Shown here: positions 21,226-30,902 of the stretch, piece after piece
How positions within the stretch are numbered: the stretch's first letter is position 1
Layout: every line of letters begins with the position of its first letter
From: Paenibacillus sonchi
Lineage (GTDB): Bacteria; Bacillota; Bacilli; Paenibacillales; Paenibacillaceae
Direction of reading: 5' to 3'
Assembly (NCBI RefSeq): GCF_016772475.1
Contig: NZ_CP068595.1
Coordinates: 7,413,533-7,477,532 of the forward strand
Length of the DNA stretch: 64,000 nt
The notes under the pieces: generated by a model
Seen by the model: only the letters and a program-made list of their open reading frames with translations
Databases searched by the model: none
What the model was told of the DNA's origin: nothing
Position numbers and translations under genes: made by a program

Positions 21226-21390
21226 AAGCTTCGCTCCTTTAAAGTTATTCTCCAATACAAAAAAGCGTGTTCATAATTGGCTCTAAAATAGAGTTAGTCA
21301 TTCCGCTCTAACTACACTCTCACTTTTCCTGATAACGCTCCCATCCATACAAATACTTTCCAATAATGGAATCCAAACATGCATTTTGAA

Positions 21391-22548
21391 TCAAAGCTCG
21401 CGAATCGCTTTGACGATTTCGACGGCGCAATCCTCACTCTGTGGAACAATGCCGAATGTACTGTTGCCAACACTGCTATGGGTCTGACCTTTATAACGGA
21501 TAATCCGCACAGGAACATTCGCCTTGGCCAGCTGGCTGCCATAAAATTCACCTTGAAGGCGAAGTGCGTCAAATTCGCTGGTGATGATCAGAGCCGGCGG
21601 CAGGCCCGTAAAATTTCCTGCCAGCATGGGTGACGCATACGGATCTGATGGATCGGCATCTCCCAGATAACCAGCTATCATGATATCCATATGCGGATCA
21701 TGTTGGGGGTCCTTAATCTCAGGGACGAACCTTTGTGTCTCAGGTGCAACAGTAAATTGAGACGGATCCCATGTATAGCCAGCGGCGGTTCCATCCTTTG
21801 CTAAAAGAACTGCAGGAACCATCGGAATTTGCAATGCAATCAAGGGAAGACCTTCGTCCCGGGCCCGGAGCGCGAGTGCAGTGGTATAATTGCCGCCCGC
21901 ACTTCCGCCTCCTACAGCGATCCTGTTCTTATCAACACCATAAACTTCTGAATGTTCGTGAATGTGCTTCAAGACGTTATAGCAATCATTCAGGCCATTT
22001 GGATACTGGAACTCCGGTGACAGGGAATAATCAATATCAAATACTACTGCATCCGCTTTTTCGGCAATGTATCTCAAGAAATTATCGTTCCCTCTGGGAT
22101 GGCCCGCAAACCAGCCTCCGCCGTGAATATGAATGAAGGAGGGGCGCAATCCGCTTTCATCACCAGGTACATTGTAACGCCAGAGTCCTACCCGGTTTCC
22201 GTGAAGCATCAGCTCCTCCAGTTGTACGTCGATATCGCGTTCAAATAACTCTTCCTTGAAAGTAGAATCAGAAGCCGAACCTTCCATCACATTACGAAGG
22301 GCAACCAAAAATTGCTCTGGACTCATTTGGCTCATCATTGCATCCAGTGTTGCGTTTGTGTTCTCTGTAATAGCTCCATCAGCCCGGGTAAGTGCTGCCG
22401 GATTAATGGTTTCAATTACCCATGGATCCATATAACCCTCCCGCTCTTCGCCGGGAATCTTTTTGACCTGGATAGTAACTCCGTTTAACTCAACAGTTTC
22501 ATAATTATCCTGCAAGTGTTTAAGATCCGATTCATCATATTTCCTCAT
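21391..22548 (-). CDS. HSL-family alpha/beta hydrolase (esterase)
   Basis: 385 residues. The hormone-sensitive-lipase-type HGGGW is at 142-146 and the nucleophile Ser216 in GGGSAGG, with the acid likely Asp in SEFDALR and His in GQTHSS. An N-terminal cap of ~130 residues precedes the core. ATG with AGGGAGG upstream. It starts 29 bases after the carboxylesterase stop, in one operon. Family members hydrolyse short-chain acyl esters; no signal peptide, so it should act on imported molecules. Confidence 0.88.
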   Translation of the reverse strand: MRKYDESDLKHLQDNYETVELNGVTIQVKKIPGEEREGYMDPWVIETINPAALTRADGAITENTNATLDAMMSQMSPEQFLVALRNVMEGSASDSTFKEELFERDIDVQLEELMLHGNRVGLWRYNVPGDESGLRPSFIHIHGGGWFAGHPRGNDNFLRYIAEKADAVVFDIDYSLSPEFQYPNGLNDCYNVLKHIHEHSEVYGVDKNRIAVGGGSAGGNYTTALALRARDEGLPLIALQIPMVPAVLLAKDGTAAGYTWDPSQFTVAPETQRFVPEIKDPQHDPHMDIMIAGYLGDADPSDPYASPMLAGNFTGLPPALIITSEFDALRLQGEFYGSQLAKANVPVRIIRYKGQTHSSVGNSTFGIVPQSEDCAVEIVKAIREL

Positions 22549-22577
22549 AACTATCCTCCCTAAATAATATTGTCTAC

Positions 22578-24179
22578 TTAAAAGAGTGCCAGAATATCGT
22601 GAATAGTTTTAAAGGGATCATATTTCCAGGTACATTTCTCGTCAAATAACATTGTTTTCTTATCTTCCACGGTGAATTCAGGCCAATCCAGCTCATCCGT
22701 TTCCGGAGAACCGGTCCGGACAAAAGAAGCAAAGGAATGCGCCAAGAGCCGTGAAAGCTTCTCAGCTTCTTCATGATAAACAGCACGAAAAATCAATGGT
22801 AATTCAGCTGTATGCCACGCACAAGCCAAACCTTCCATGCCAGGTATCGGAGTATCATAGGTCGTCATATAATGCCATACCGGCGCAGTCTTTTGCCCTG
22901 CTTTTGCAATGGCCGATTTATAGGCTCCCCCTCCTAGAAAATGACGCATGGAAACAATTTGCACTAAAATCTGCCATGGACGTTTTTGGTCGTTGCACGC
23001 ATTCCGGAAGGTCTGGATTAGCGTGTCTACATTACTTTCTGACAGGCCTTTTAAGGATTGCACCTCCGCAAATTCTTGATTAAGCAGTTCTGTTCTTGCA
23101 TCTTCCCAAGTCATCTTCGGATTCTTTAATAAGTCCATATGCAGTTCTTCCTCTGAAGCACCTACCAGAAGCGGCACCTCTGCTGAAACAGCATAGGCTT
23201 TATACTCACGTTCAACATTAAATGGAATATGTACCCCATCCGGTGTTGGATAAAAAGGAGTAGTGTCTTCCTGTATCAACCTTAACCCTCGAAGACTATC
23301 CGTTATCGTTTCTGCAGGTAATTCCAGAAGCTTTCTCCAGTCCTCTTTTGCAATCCCCAATTGTTCCAAAACTTTCAAGGTTTCTGCCGTCCCTTGTTCT
23401 TTTGTTTTGGCTCCGATCGGAATGGATCCGCTAATATTAATTGCTTTTGAAAACAGGCCTTTTGCAGCAGGCATCGCCATCAGGTGTCCGATTTTTATTC
23501 CGCCGCCGGATTCACCAATTAAAGTAACATTAGCTGGATCACCGCCAAACTTTTGAACATTGTTCTTGACCCACTGCAGAGCCATAACCAGGTCTAACTG
23601 CCCTACAAGTCCAGAATTAGCGTATGCCTCATCAAACTCTCCAAGATACAGTCCGCCAAAAATATTTAATCTATGATTAACGGTCACAATCACTACGTCT
23701 TCTTCATCCACCAACGAATCACAAATGGCTGCGGTTACTGCACCCGAGCCGGATGTATAACCACCGCCATGAATATAAACCATGACCGGCCGTTTTTTCT
23801 CATCAACTCCAGGAGTTACCACGTTCAGTACTAAGCAATTCTCATCGCAATATTCTTTACTCTTGTCAAATGGAATACCTCCGGTAAAATGATTCCCATA
23901 ATCCAGCAGTATTTTTCTCACTGGTTCCGGTACTCCTTCAAGTGACCCCTGCTCTTGCATTGCAATAGGACCGTAACGCGTGCAATCCCATATACCGTCC
24001 CATTGAAGAGCGGGACGGGGCTCTTTGAAGCGGTATTCTCCATCGCAGTTGTCACCATAGGGAATCCCTAAAAAAACACCATTCCCATTCCGATTAAACC
24101 CTTTGATTTTCCCGGTATTAATCTCTACAACCGGATTAGCTTCCTTAACCAGTGACCACCCTTTTTCTCCATATTTCAT
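22578..24179 (-). CDS. type-B carboxylesterase
   Basis: 533 residues, the usual family length. It shows FLGIPYGD (residues 37-44), oxyanion HGGGY (137-141), nucleophile Ser224 in GESGGG, acid Glu in GASEEE, and His in AWHTAELP. First gene of a probable six-gene operon reading to 16536, driven by the promoter at 24305-24369. Cytoplasmic, no leader. An N-terminal fragment of the same family is at 12274-12405. Confidence 0.92.
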   Translation of the reverse strand: MKYGEKGWSLVKEANPVVEINTGKIKGFNRNGNGVFLGIPYGDNCDGEYRFKEPRPALQWDGIWDCTRYGPIAMQEQGSLEGVPEPVRKILLDYGNHFTGGIPFDKSKEYCDENCLVLNVVTPGVDEKKRPVMVYIHGGGYTSGSGAVTAAICDSLVDEEDVVIVTVNHRLNIFGGLYLGEFDEAYANSGLVGQLDLVMALQWVKNNVQKFGGDPANVTLIGESGGGIKIGHLMAMPAAKGLFSKAINISGSIPIGAKTKEQGTAETLKVLEQLGIAKEDWRKLLELPAETITDSLRGLRLIQEDTTPFYPTPDGVHIPFNVEREYKAYAVSAEVPLLVGASEEELHMDLLKNPKMTWEDARTELLNQEFAEVQSLKGLSESNVDTLIQTFRNACNDQKRPWQILVQIVSMRHFLGGGAYKSAIAKAGQKTAPVWHYMTTYDTPIPGMEGLACAWHTAELPLIFRAVYHEEAEKLSRLLAHSFASFVRTGSPETDELDWPEFTVEDKKTMLFDEKCTWKYDPFKTIHDILALF

Positions 24180-24304
24180 AGAAGCAACTCTCCCAATCCT
24201 AATCCAGCACTTTGGATGAAGTTCTTATTTCCTAACATTTTATATCTTTCACTTTTTTCGTAAACCATCCTACTGCTCCCCTCATTTTCATCGGTCACAA
24301 TATA

Positions 24305-24369
24305 ATTATAGGTCCGGGTATTTAGCGGTTGATATAGAGGAATATAAACATACATATCTCGTTATTAAG
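24305..24369 (-). promoter_or_regulatory. regulon-type promoter and activator box for esterase-GH3 operon
   Basis: Minus-strand TATAAT (24305-24310) and, 21 bases upstream, the box GATATAGAGGAATATAAAC then ATATCTCGTTATTAA (24331-24369). Confidence 0.7.
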
Positions 24370-24387
24370 TTGTCGGTACACAATTAT

Positions 24388-24421
24388 AAAAAAAGCTGAC
24401 GCCATTGTACTTCGCGTCAGC
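24388..24421 (-). terminator. intrinsic terminator after tannase-family gene
   Basis: Minus strand: GCTGACGC, 11-base loop, GCGTCAGC, then TTTTTTT. Ends the 24477-26027 transcript just before the next promoter. Confidence 0.85.
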
Positions 24422-24476
24422 AAAGCTAGTATCTTTGCCTGTATGATAAATTATCTCATTTAACTGAGTTGTACCA

Positions 24477-26027
24477 TCAAGCCAGGTACTCGGGAGCAGG
24501 TTTTGGAAAATCCCCAAAGATCCGTTTCTCTTTCCTATAATTTTCCGGATTATTCGGATCTCCCGATTCATATACCGCTTGGTTCGGATAGGCGTATACA
24601 GGCCTTTCATATTCGTATTCGTCTAATAAAAAACCATTCAGCAAAGAGCTATTTTTAAAGGCAACAGGAAGTAGCCGTTCTGGAGCAATCCCCTCTTCTA
24701 CCCATAAGGAAAGTGCGGTAAGCGCGTCATGCTCTCTATCCTTGGGCGTTGCCCGGAATCCGATTCCAATGTCCTGAACGCCTGGACCATCGAAGACATG
24801 AGCAAGCCCCGGGATGATGAAATACCGAAAGAACGATTGCGTATTCTCTAGACCGTTCTGTGCTTCGATCACCCGCTCATAGTATTGTAGGGAGTCCGTG
24901 TACGGAATAATCGGGTCGGCCGTGCCGTGCAGCATGATGATTTTTCCGCCGGCGTTCTTAAAATCCTGCAATTCTGTGCTATTTGCATTAAGAATCGGGG
25001 CCAACTGTTCGTCAACGAAATCTACATCATGATTAAAATCAAACTTCGTGAAGTCAAAGTCTTTGCCGAAAATCCAGCGGAATAGATAAAGAAAACCTTT
25101 AGCAAACTCATCCTTATTGCTTTGAGCGGAAAGCCCCAAAGGAAAACGCTCGCTGCCATGTACATTAACCGGAGCAAAAATCCGTTCTCCTGTTACTGGG
25201 TTTACAGGACCGTTATAGATGATTTCCAATGCACGGATCTGTGTATCATTCAACAGTTTACCGTCTTTAAAAATATTCGTATTAACGGTTATCTGATCTG
25301 GCTGTGCCATAAAATGGTCTCCAGGGATGCATCCGCCTTCGGCGCCGTAATGCGCAAGGATCTGCTCCGTAACGGTTGCAGCCTGTTGTTCGTCAAACCC
25401 GGCATCCGGATCCTGGGTTAAGGCCAGCCAATTCCATATGAAAGCAATGTGTAAATGCGTACGATTATTGGCTGGTGCCGTTGCCAGAATCCCATTGTAA
25501 TCTTCCGGATACCGTTGTGCCTCCATAAGGCCTTGCTGACCACCAGTGGAGCCTCCTGTAAAATAAGAAAATTTAGGCGCTCTACCATAAAACGCTTTAA
25601 TAATTTCCTTTGCAACGACTGTCATAAGGTGCGTTGCCCGATAACCGAAATCAACCCATCTTTCCGGCTTACCTATAAGCGTATCCGGGTCCGGGGAGGT
25701 CCCCATATCTGTATTGGCTGTAGCATATCCGCGACGGATTCCATTAATCAAAGAAAATCGGTCTATGGTACCTGCGTGGCCCCCGTTTCCAGTCCCCAGG
25801 AAGTTACTGTTCCAATCGGTGAGTGGCATCCATACTTCGATCAAAATATTCGATTCGCCTTCCGGGTTCAATCGAACGCAAACGCGACAGTACTCTGGAA
25901 GTGGTTGCAACGGCAAGTTAAGACCGAAATCCGGCACACCAGCTTGCACAAATTCGAATTTTGTAATTTCTCCATTTTTAATTATCAGGGATTCCAGTTT
26001 CCCTCTTGCTTCGTGTTCAATTAACAT
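24477..26027 (-). CDS. tannase/feruloyl-esterase-family protein
   Basis: 516 residues of the tannase/feruloyl esterase fold. It shows GNGGHAG near 81, nucleophile Ser160 in FTGGSTGGQQG, HGTADPIIPY with the acid Asp, and the His in PGLAHV. In fungal and many bacterial members Cys residues flank the catalytic Ser and His; here Gly and Ala/Val take those places, so the usual disulfide is missing. No signal peptide, whereas most characterised members are secreted. ATG with GAGAGGGGG upstream. Monocistronic, from the regulon promoter at 26250-26314. It may release hydroxycinnamate or gallate from imported oligosaccharides. Confidence 0.85.
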   Translation of the reverse strand: MLIEHEARGKLESLIIKNGEITKFEFVQAGVPDFGLNLPLQPLPEYCRVCVRLNPEGESNILIEVWMPLTDWNSNFLGTGNGGHAGTIDRFSLINGIRRGYATANTDMGTSPDPDTLIGKPERWVDFGYRATHLMTVVAKEIIKAFYGRAPKFSYFTGGSTGGQQGLMEAQRYPEDYNGILATAPANNRTHLHIAFIWNWLALTQDPDAGFDEQQAATVTEQILAHYGAEGGCIPGDHFMAQPDQITVNTNIFKDGKLLNDTQIRALEIIYNGPVNPVTGERIFAPVNVHGSERFPLGLSAQSNKDEFAKGFLYLFRWIFGKDFDFTKFDFNHDVDFVDEQLAPILNANSTELQDFKNAGGKIIMLHGTADPIIPYTDSLQYYERVIEAQNGLENTQSFFRYFIIPGLAHVFDGPGVQDIGIGFRATPKDREHDALTALSLWVEEGIAPERLLPVAFKNSSLLNGFLLDEYEYERPVYAYPNQAVYESGDPNNPENYRKEKRIFGDFPKPAPEYLA

Positions 26028-26084
26028 GTCTATGCCCCCTCTCGCTTTTTCAATCTAATTTTAAGAGCCTCTTCGCTCTTCTAA

Positions 26085-26225
26085 TGACCTATCACAAAGA
26101 ATGCTTGTTTTTAAGCAGTAGCTTATTTCTGGACGACAAGGTGGACGCTACCGGACCATGTAATGTTCCCTTTACACGCGAGGATTCTTTAGCAGTTTTG
26201 AGCATCCCAACAGAAAGAACAGCAG
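26085..26225 (-). pseudogene. C-terminal remnant of an LplA-type lipoprotein gene
   Basis: The minus frame reads ESSRVKGTLHGPVASTLSSRNKLL, matching EESSRVREHYMGPLTSTMSARNELL of the intact lipoprotein 8498-10207 in order. The DNA also matches (ACGCGAGGATTCTT shared). Only ~45 codons remain, placed in the leader of the tannase-family gene. Confidence 0.7.
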
Positions 26226-26249
26226 CTACCCATTTTTAATTACGCTTTC

Positions 26250-26314
26250 ATTATAGAAATATATTATCAGCCATGAAATAACGGATAAGCAACATTCGAT
26301 ATCTCATTCCAAAC
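26250..26314 (-). promoter_or_regulatory. regulon-type promoter and activator box for tannase-family gene
   Basis: Minus-strand TATAAT (26250-26255) and a box variant GAAATAACGGATAAGCAAC then ATATCTCATTCCAAA (26275-26314). The distal part lies 44 bases from the -10, as in the other copies. This variant is closest to the proximal box of the lipoprotein promoter. Confidence 0.65.
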
Positions 26315-26449
26315 AACCATTCAGATAGTGCTAGCTGCAACTCTTTTAATTTATATTCATTTGTGTTATCTAATTTCTTGTCAATATAAACACGAAGTGA
26401 TGTGAAAAAACTCCCAATAAACTCAAAGCGAGTTCCTCGGGAGCCTTAC

Positions 26450-26630
26450 TTTGGTTAACACCGTCACCTTATAGCGCCGGCTTGAAAGCTGTTATTAAAT
26501 CATTTTCTTTTAGTTATGGAATAATTTAGGTGTACATCTAAGTCGAACCATTCCTATCTTTAATTAGGGGTCCCGGGTTCGGATATAGTGTTCGTCCAAA
26601 CGAATCATCGACCACATTGTTTGGTTAATT
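26450..26630 (-). pseudogene. acetate-transporter-family remnant (copy 1)
   Basis: Minus-strand codons near 26560-26620 read VDDSFGRTLYPNPGPLIKD, as in the C-terminus of the protein at 33617-34273, followed by stops. The decayed CTCCC/GGGAG hairpin at 26405-26443 matches the terminator at 30853-30891, so the remnant was copied with its terminator. Confidence 0.6.
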
Positions 26631-26632
26631 AG

Positions 26633-27658
26633 TCATTTATTAAATATATTTTGGAGCAACTCAATTTTATATTGTTCACCCGCTTCGGTATTTTCGATAT
26701 CAACTACACTAACAGTCTTGCCGTTTTCATCCGTCTTGTCGACCGTATACCCATGTTTAGTATCGAAGTATTTAATATTCGTATAAATGCCCACTTTCTC
26801 CAAGATCTGTGCATATCGTTCCCCCTGCAAATGAAGCGGGTCTTGCTTCCCAAGGATAAAATAAGCAGGGGGAAGCTTCTTCAGTTCTTCCGCTGAAGCA
26901 TGGGGGAGATAAAATTGGGTCATCAGCTGGTATATCAGGAGAGAAGGTTTTATGGAGCTGTCCAATTAAGCCAGTAAACATTCCTAAATCGTCTTCTTCG
27001 GGCCCAGCAAAGTCAAGAAAGGGCATTTCCAGGAGTTGCGCAGCAATTTTAATGTTTTCTCTTGAAAGGAGCAGCGCAGTACCAGCAGTAATATGTCCCC
27101 CAGCACTTCCCCCGCTAATGACAACATTCTCAGGTTGAACTTTCAAAGATTCTGCATTTTCCTGCAGCCATTTTATCGTATCAACCATTTCTTCTTGTTG
27201 ATAAGGGAATGGCTCTGTTTGAAGCAGTTTGTAGTTAATATTGACAACGACGCAGTTAACTGAGTCTGCGACCTTTTTCATATATTCATCCACATCGATG
27301 GCGTCCAGACTGATCCATGCACCACCATGCGCATAGACAAACACCGGAAGATCTTCCGTGCGTCCTTCTGGTTCATACCAGATGGCCTCTACAGGGTTCT
27401 TTCCATCTCGTTCAATGACGATTCTCTTGCCTAAAGTATCCTTTGCATTCGCTTCTTTTCTGATCGTAATAGCGTTTTGCTTTATTTTCATGACGCCAAA
27501 CTTACTCACTTTCGTTCCACCTGCGGTATTAAACCAATCATACGCTAATACACCGATGCCTGCGATTGCAATAGACGCGATAAGGATAGCAACTCTGTAG
27601 CGCTTGAAAAAACTCTTTTTTCTGAAGCCTGTTCTGAAATCCCATTATTTTTACTCAT
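26633..27658 (-). CDS. membrane-tethered alpha/beta hydrolase (two apparent frameshifts)
   Basis: Three frames join into ~341 residues if the T run at 27616-27621 has one more base and the G run at 26902-26906 one fewer. The N-terminus MSKNNGISEQAS leads to a basic stretch and a membrane helix (VAILIASIAIAGIGVLAY), then the core with HGGAW, nucleophile Ser in SGGSAGGH, Asp in GKQDPLH and His in TKHGYT. RBS GAGAGG upstream of ATG 27658. Related in layout to the hydrolases at 29179, 34394 and 38399. It probably faces the outside of the membrane. No regulon box was found; 27659-27900 is AT-rich leader. Confidence 0.72.
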
Positions 27659-27939
27659 ATAATAACCTCTCTCATTTTGTAAATTGACGAAAACACTTTA
27701 GTTTGTTGTTCATTAACTACCGATTCAATCACTTTTGATTTTGTTCCTGAATAAATGCCAGCAACCTCTTCAATTAGACAATCCTCCTAACCCTTTTAAT
27801 TTTTTTAAGGTGACTAAATAAGTGATATTTTGACTCCGTATCTTCGTTCTTTCATATACTATTAGTAGAAACTAAACTGAAAATAAACTGATGTAAAATA
27901 GTGCAATTGATTCACAGCTCATAAGTGTGTTTTTTCCTA

Positions 27940-28200
27940 AGTAAGATGCAATGCCTTTCTGAATCCAAGATTATTCAGGATTGGCAATTGCCTCATTCAA
28001 AAGTTGCTGTTTAAACGATCGGGCGTACCTATTCGCGGCTTCATGGAAGCAGCTGACTTGAGCCAACCTTGCCGTAAATCGAGTACTCTCCCCTAGTTGG
28101 AGTTACCAAACCGCAAATCATCTTGAGAATCGTGGTTACCCCGCTCCATTCTGCCCGACAAGGAATTCCGAACACGTTACTTGGAACCCAGAATTCACTA
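27940..28200 (-). pseudogene. ABC transporter ATPase remnant
   Basis: The minus strand carries VGQNGAG and, in the next frame, TTILKMICGLVTPTRGEYSIYGKVG, the Walker-A region of a drug/lantibiotic-type ABC ATPase. The frame changes exactly where the invariant GKTT should be, and stops follow. The rest of 27659-28546 has no convincing gene. Confidence 0.55.
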
Positions 28201-28346
28201 AGAGCTTGGCAAAAATGCTGGTGTGTCTTTAAACGTGTATTAACCTGTAACGTAACGATTTGCTAGAACCGAAGTGCAAAGTTAAAAAGTTTCATCTTCA
28301 TTAGGTAGTATTGGTGCAGGAAAATTATATTTAAATCACTTTTCAT

Positions 28347-28396
28347 AAAATAAAATGCGAGCTCTGAAAGATGATCAGAAGCTCGCATTTTATTTT
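28347..28396. terminator. long perfect hairpin with A and T flanks
   Basis: A 17-base perfect inverted repeat (AAAATAAAATGCGAGCT and complement) around a 16-base loop, with T-rich tail. Most likely a bidirectional terminator below the TetR gene. Confidence 0.7.
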
Positions 28397-28546
28397 TGGT
28401 ACAAGGTCGAATTAATATACAAATTTATTCTTATAGTTTAACCAGAATGTGAAATGTCATCAGTTAAAACGAATAGGTGCAGGTGCTTGCTCCTTCTTTT
28501 AACCGTTTCATAAATATCTTTATGATCTGAAGATATTAAATGTAAA

Positions 28547-29053
28547 TTATTTTTCGTCTTTTTCCTCAAAGAGCCTTAGAATACCTTCTGTGGATTCTTG
28601 CATTCCTCTTGCAAACCACTCATTTATCCAACCAAATAAACCATAAGTGAGATATGCGTAGACGTAAGCATTCTTATTAGTTTGGTTCTCTCTTGCCCCC
28701 CAAACGGCCTGAATATCTTCTAAAATTAAATATGAAAAACCTCTTTTATAAAGAAGAAGATAAAATTCACTATGTTGCTTATAATGTTCGAAAAGGTCGG
28801 CAATAACTAATTTAAAATTAGGTGCCTTTACTAAATCGGTTGTGTGCCTCCAATTACTCATTTTTTGCTGGATATAATATCGCAAGATATCTTCTTTGCT
28901 TGTGAAATTTCGGTAAAATGAGACCCGACTAACTTGAGCTTTTAGGGTGATTTCTTTGATAGATATTTCCGAAAAATCTTTTTCCTCAAACAATTGAAAA
29001 AATGCTCGTGCAATTTCTTCTTTTACATAACTAGCCTTATCCTTATTTTTCAT
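28547..29053 (-). CDS. TetR-family regulator
   Basis: About 168 residues. The N-terminal helix-turn-helix is seen in IKEITLKAQVSRVSFYRNFTSKEDIL (helices at about 34-58), and the C-terminal ligand domain has YLLLYKRGFSYLILEDI and GLFGWINEWFARGM, typical of small TetR regulators beside hydrolase genes. ATG 29053 is chosen; a TTG at 29062 sits too near the AAAGG site. Divergent from the membrane hydrolase at 29179 with 125 bases between, so it probably represses that gene. A truncated relative is at 39576-40010. Confidence 0.82.
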   Translation of the reverse strand: MKNKDKASYVKEEIARAFFQLFEEKDFSEISIKEITLKAQVSRVSFYRNFTSKEDILRYYIQQKMSNWRHTTDLVKAPNFKLVIADLFEHYKQHSEFYLLLYKRGFSYLILEDIQAVWGARENQTNKNAYVYAYLTYGLFGWINEWFARGMQESTEGILRLFEEKDEK

Positions 29054-29093
29054 GTTACACAATTGCCTTTCTGTTTCATTTTTTCTATAGTAA

Positions 29094-29142
29094 TTGACCT
29101 AATCAAAACCATACACTACGATCAATGATATATGTGCAACAT
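29094..29142 (+). promoter_or_regulatory. promoter with palindromic operator candidate
   Basis: TTGACC (29094-29099), 17-base spacer, TACGAT as a weak -10; just after the expected start point lies the palindrome ATGT-GCA-ACAT (29132-29142) inside a longer AT-rich dyad. Its position fits repression by the divergent TetR protein. Confidence 0.45.
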
Positions 29143-29178
29143 GTATTTATCAAATAGACAAAAAGGAGTACTGTACTG

Positions 29179-30126
29179 ATGAAGAAGGAAGATAAAAAAA
29201 ATAGAAAATGGTTGAAAAGACTAGGCATTGGTTTTGGGGTTTTTATACTCCTGGTCGCTGGAACAGCCATCTTTTTTGTAACAAATCCTGTACAACTTGC
29301 TCGGTTAGTTGCGGGAGATGCGGCTGAAGATAGAGCCCAGTGGGTAAAGTCTGATGATGAGTTGTTGGGAACACGATTTACTGTACCACGAGATGGAGCT
29401 GATGATGTAGAAACCATTCTATATCGTCCAAAGGGTAGTGAAGATAAAAAATTACCTGTTATATTCATGGTGCATGGTGGAGGATTTTTTGGTGGGGCAG
29501 CAGACATGCTAGATTCATTTAATGTTAGAGTTATGGAAAAGTGGCAGGCGATGATTGTCTCGATTAACTATAAAAAACTGGATGAAAAATTTATTCCTTA
29601 TCCTGCTGAAGAAATTAGAGACACCATCTATTATTTTGCTGAGCATGAGGATGAGTACAATATTGATTCCAGTAAATTTGCGACTATGGGTTTTAGTGCG
29701 GGTAGTTATCATGTAGCAAATGCCTCCCTATTACTGCAATCAGAAAATTTTAAATTGGCAGGACAAGTCCTAGTAGTTCCATACCTAATTGATGTTATTC
29801 CAATACTTACGCCAAATTTGATTGAGGAAGGGATCAAGAGTGATTCACAAGTGCCTCTTGCCTCAACTGCTTTTGTCTTAGCCGGTCAAGATGAGATTTC
29901 TAATACTGCTAAGCCATATATAGACGTTTTGAATAAGGCAGGCGTACCGACTCAGGTATTCTCTTACGAGAAGGCATTCCATCCTTTTATGGATACGTCA
30001 GAGGTAATGAAACCTGAAAATGATGAGGAACTAAAATATACAACTGAAGAGCAAAAAAAACTCGGGCTTCAAGCAGAGGACGATTTGATTGAAGTATTTA
30101 ATTCATTCTTTTCAAAGTCAAATTAA
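29179..30126 (+). CDS. membrane-tethered alpha/beta hydrolase
   Basis: 315 residues. A Lys-rich N-terminus precedes one membrane helix (LGIGFGVFILLVAGTAIFFV, about 15-34). The core has HGGGFFGG near 103, nucleophile Ser in GFSAGSYH near 175, Asp in AGQDEIS, His in AFHPFMD. RBS AAGGAG 10 bases before the ATG. Predicted as an anchored esterase outside the membrane. Paired with the divergent TetR gene. Sequence is AT-richer than the glycosidase genes to the left. Confidence 0.85.
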   Translation: MKKEDKKNRKWLKRLGIGFGVFILLVAGTAIFFVTNPVQLARLVAGDAAEDRAQWVKSDDELLGTRFTVPRDGADDVETILYRPKGSEDKKLPVIFMVHGGGFFGGAADMLDSFNVRVMEKWQAMIVSINYKKLDEKFIPYPAEEIRDTIYYFAEHEDEYNIDSSKFATMGFSAGSYHVANASLLLQSENFKLAGQVLVVPYLIDVIPILTPNLIEEGIKSDSQVPLASTAFVLAGQDEISNTAKPYIDVLNKAGVPTQVFSYEKAFHPFMDTSEVMKPENDEELKYTTEEQKKLGLQAEDDLIEVFNSFFSKSN

Positions 30127-30245
30127 ATTATTATTCAGATAAACACTAACATCTATTTGTCTGATCGATAGTACAAGTTCTTGTTCCAAAAGGTGAACAA
30201 AGTTCTAGATAACGTGAAAGCGAACTTTTCAGTCCTTTTACTTCC

Positions 30246-30740
30246 CTATAGGAAGTGAAAGGGCATTATTCGTGTTCCGGGACATTTATCATACGCTTCA
30301 ACGCGTGTTAGCCATGGCGAAACATGCCCACTCTGGCACCACAAGTGCCCGGAGTTCAAGGATTCGTGTGCGTTCTCGTTCCCATTGCTTTCATTGACAC
30401 ATTCAGAGTCTCCTTCGAATCCCTTGGTCCAGTTTTTGAAGATGCTTCCTGCTCGCTTACTCCCCACACAGATATTACAGTCGTCCGTGTAGCTTACGAA
30501 TCGCAGGCCTCGTTCGGTCAGTTCTTTGTCCAATTCGTTCAGTAGAATGTTTGCCAAGATCGCACTGGCAGACTGCCTTGTGGCGTTCCTTACAGTTAAG
30601 CATCAGTTTTCCGCCACCATGACTCCTGTGATTAAGTAAACAAGGATCAGGGGCAACACTCCTTCATCTTCAACTTTCCGAACCACACTTACCATCATCT
30701 TCTTATAGGTACAATTGGGAAAAGAAAGTCATATAGCCTA
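30246..30740 (-). pseudogene. group II intron reverse transcriptase remnant
   Basis: The minus frame reads ILANILLNELDKELTERGLRFVSYTDDCNI, the catalytic YADD region of group II intron RTs (here YTDD), preceded in another frame by GTPQGSL. Upstream codons (VVRKVEDEGVLPL) fit the family but are interrupted by stops. After ~50 codons the sequence loses the match. No intron RNA domain V was recognised. 30741-30850 holds nothing clear. Confidence 0.75.
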
Positions 30741-30852
30741 CTCCAACTATCTATATTTACAAATACCATTTCTATATGAACCTACTTCTATTCAATTCAT
30801 ATTGATCAAACGTGTTATCGAATTTCTTGAGAATATAAACACGAAGCGATGC

Positions 30853-30891
30853 AAAAAACTCCCGAGAATCTCATAGCGAGTTCCTCGGGAG
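30853..30891 (-). terminator. intrinsic terminator
   Basis: Minus strand: CTCCCGAG, loop, CTCGGGAG, then TTTTTT. Below the second acetate-transporter remnant; a decayed copy is at 26405-26443. Confidence 0.75.
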
Positions 30892-30902
30892 CCTTATTTC
30901 GG

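Noticed and set aside
21365..21390. Another regulon box upstream of 20116-21225
   Set aside because: Only GGAATCCAAACAT is conserved, the distal half is about 7 bases too close, and no -10 is present at the right distance; kept only as a note.
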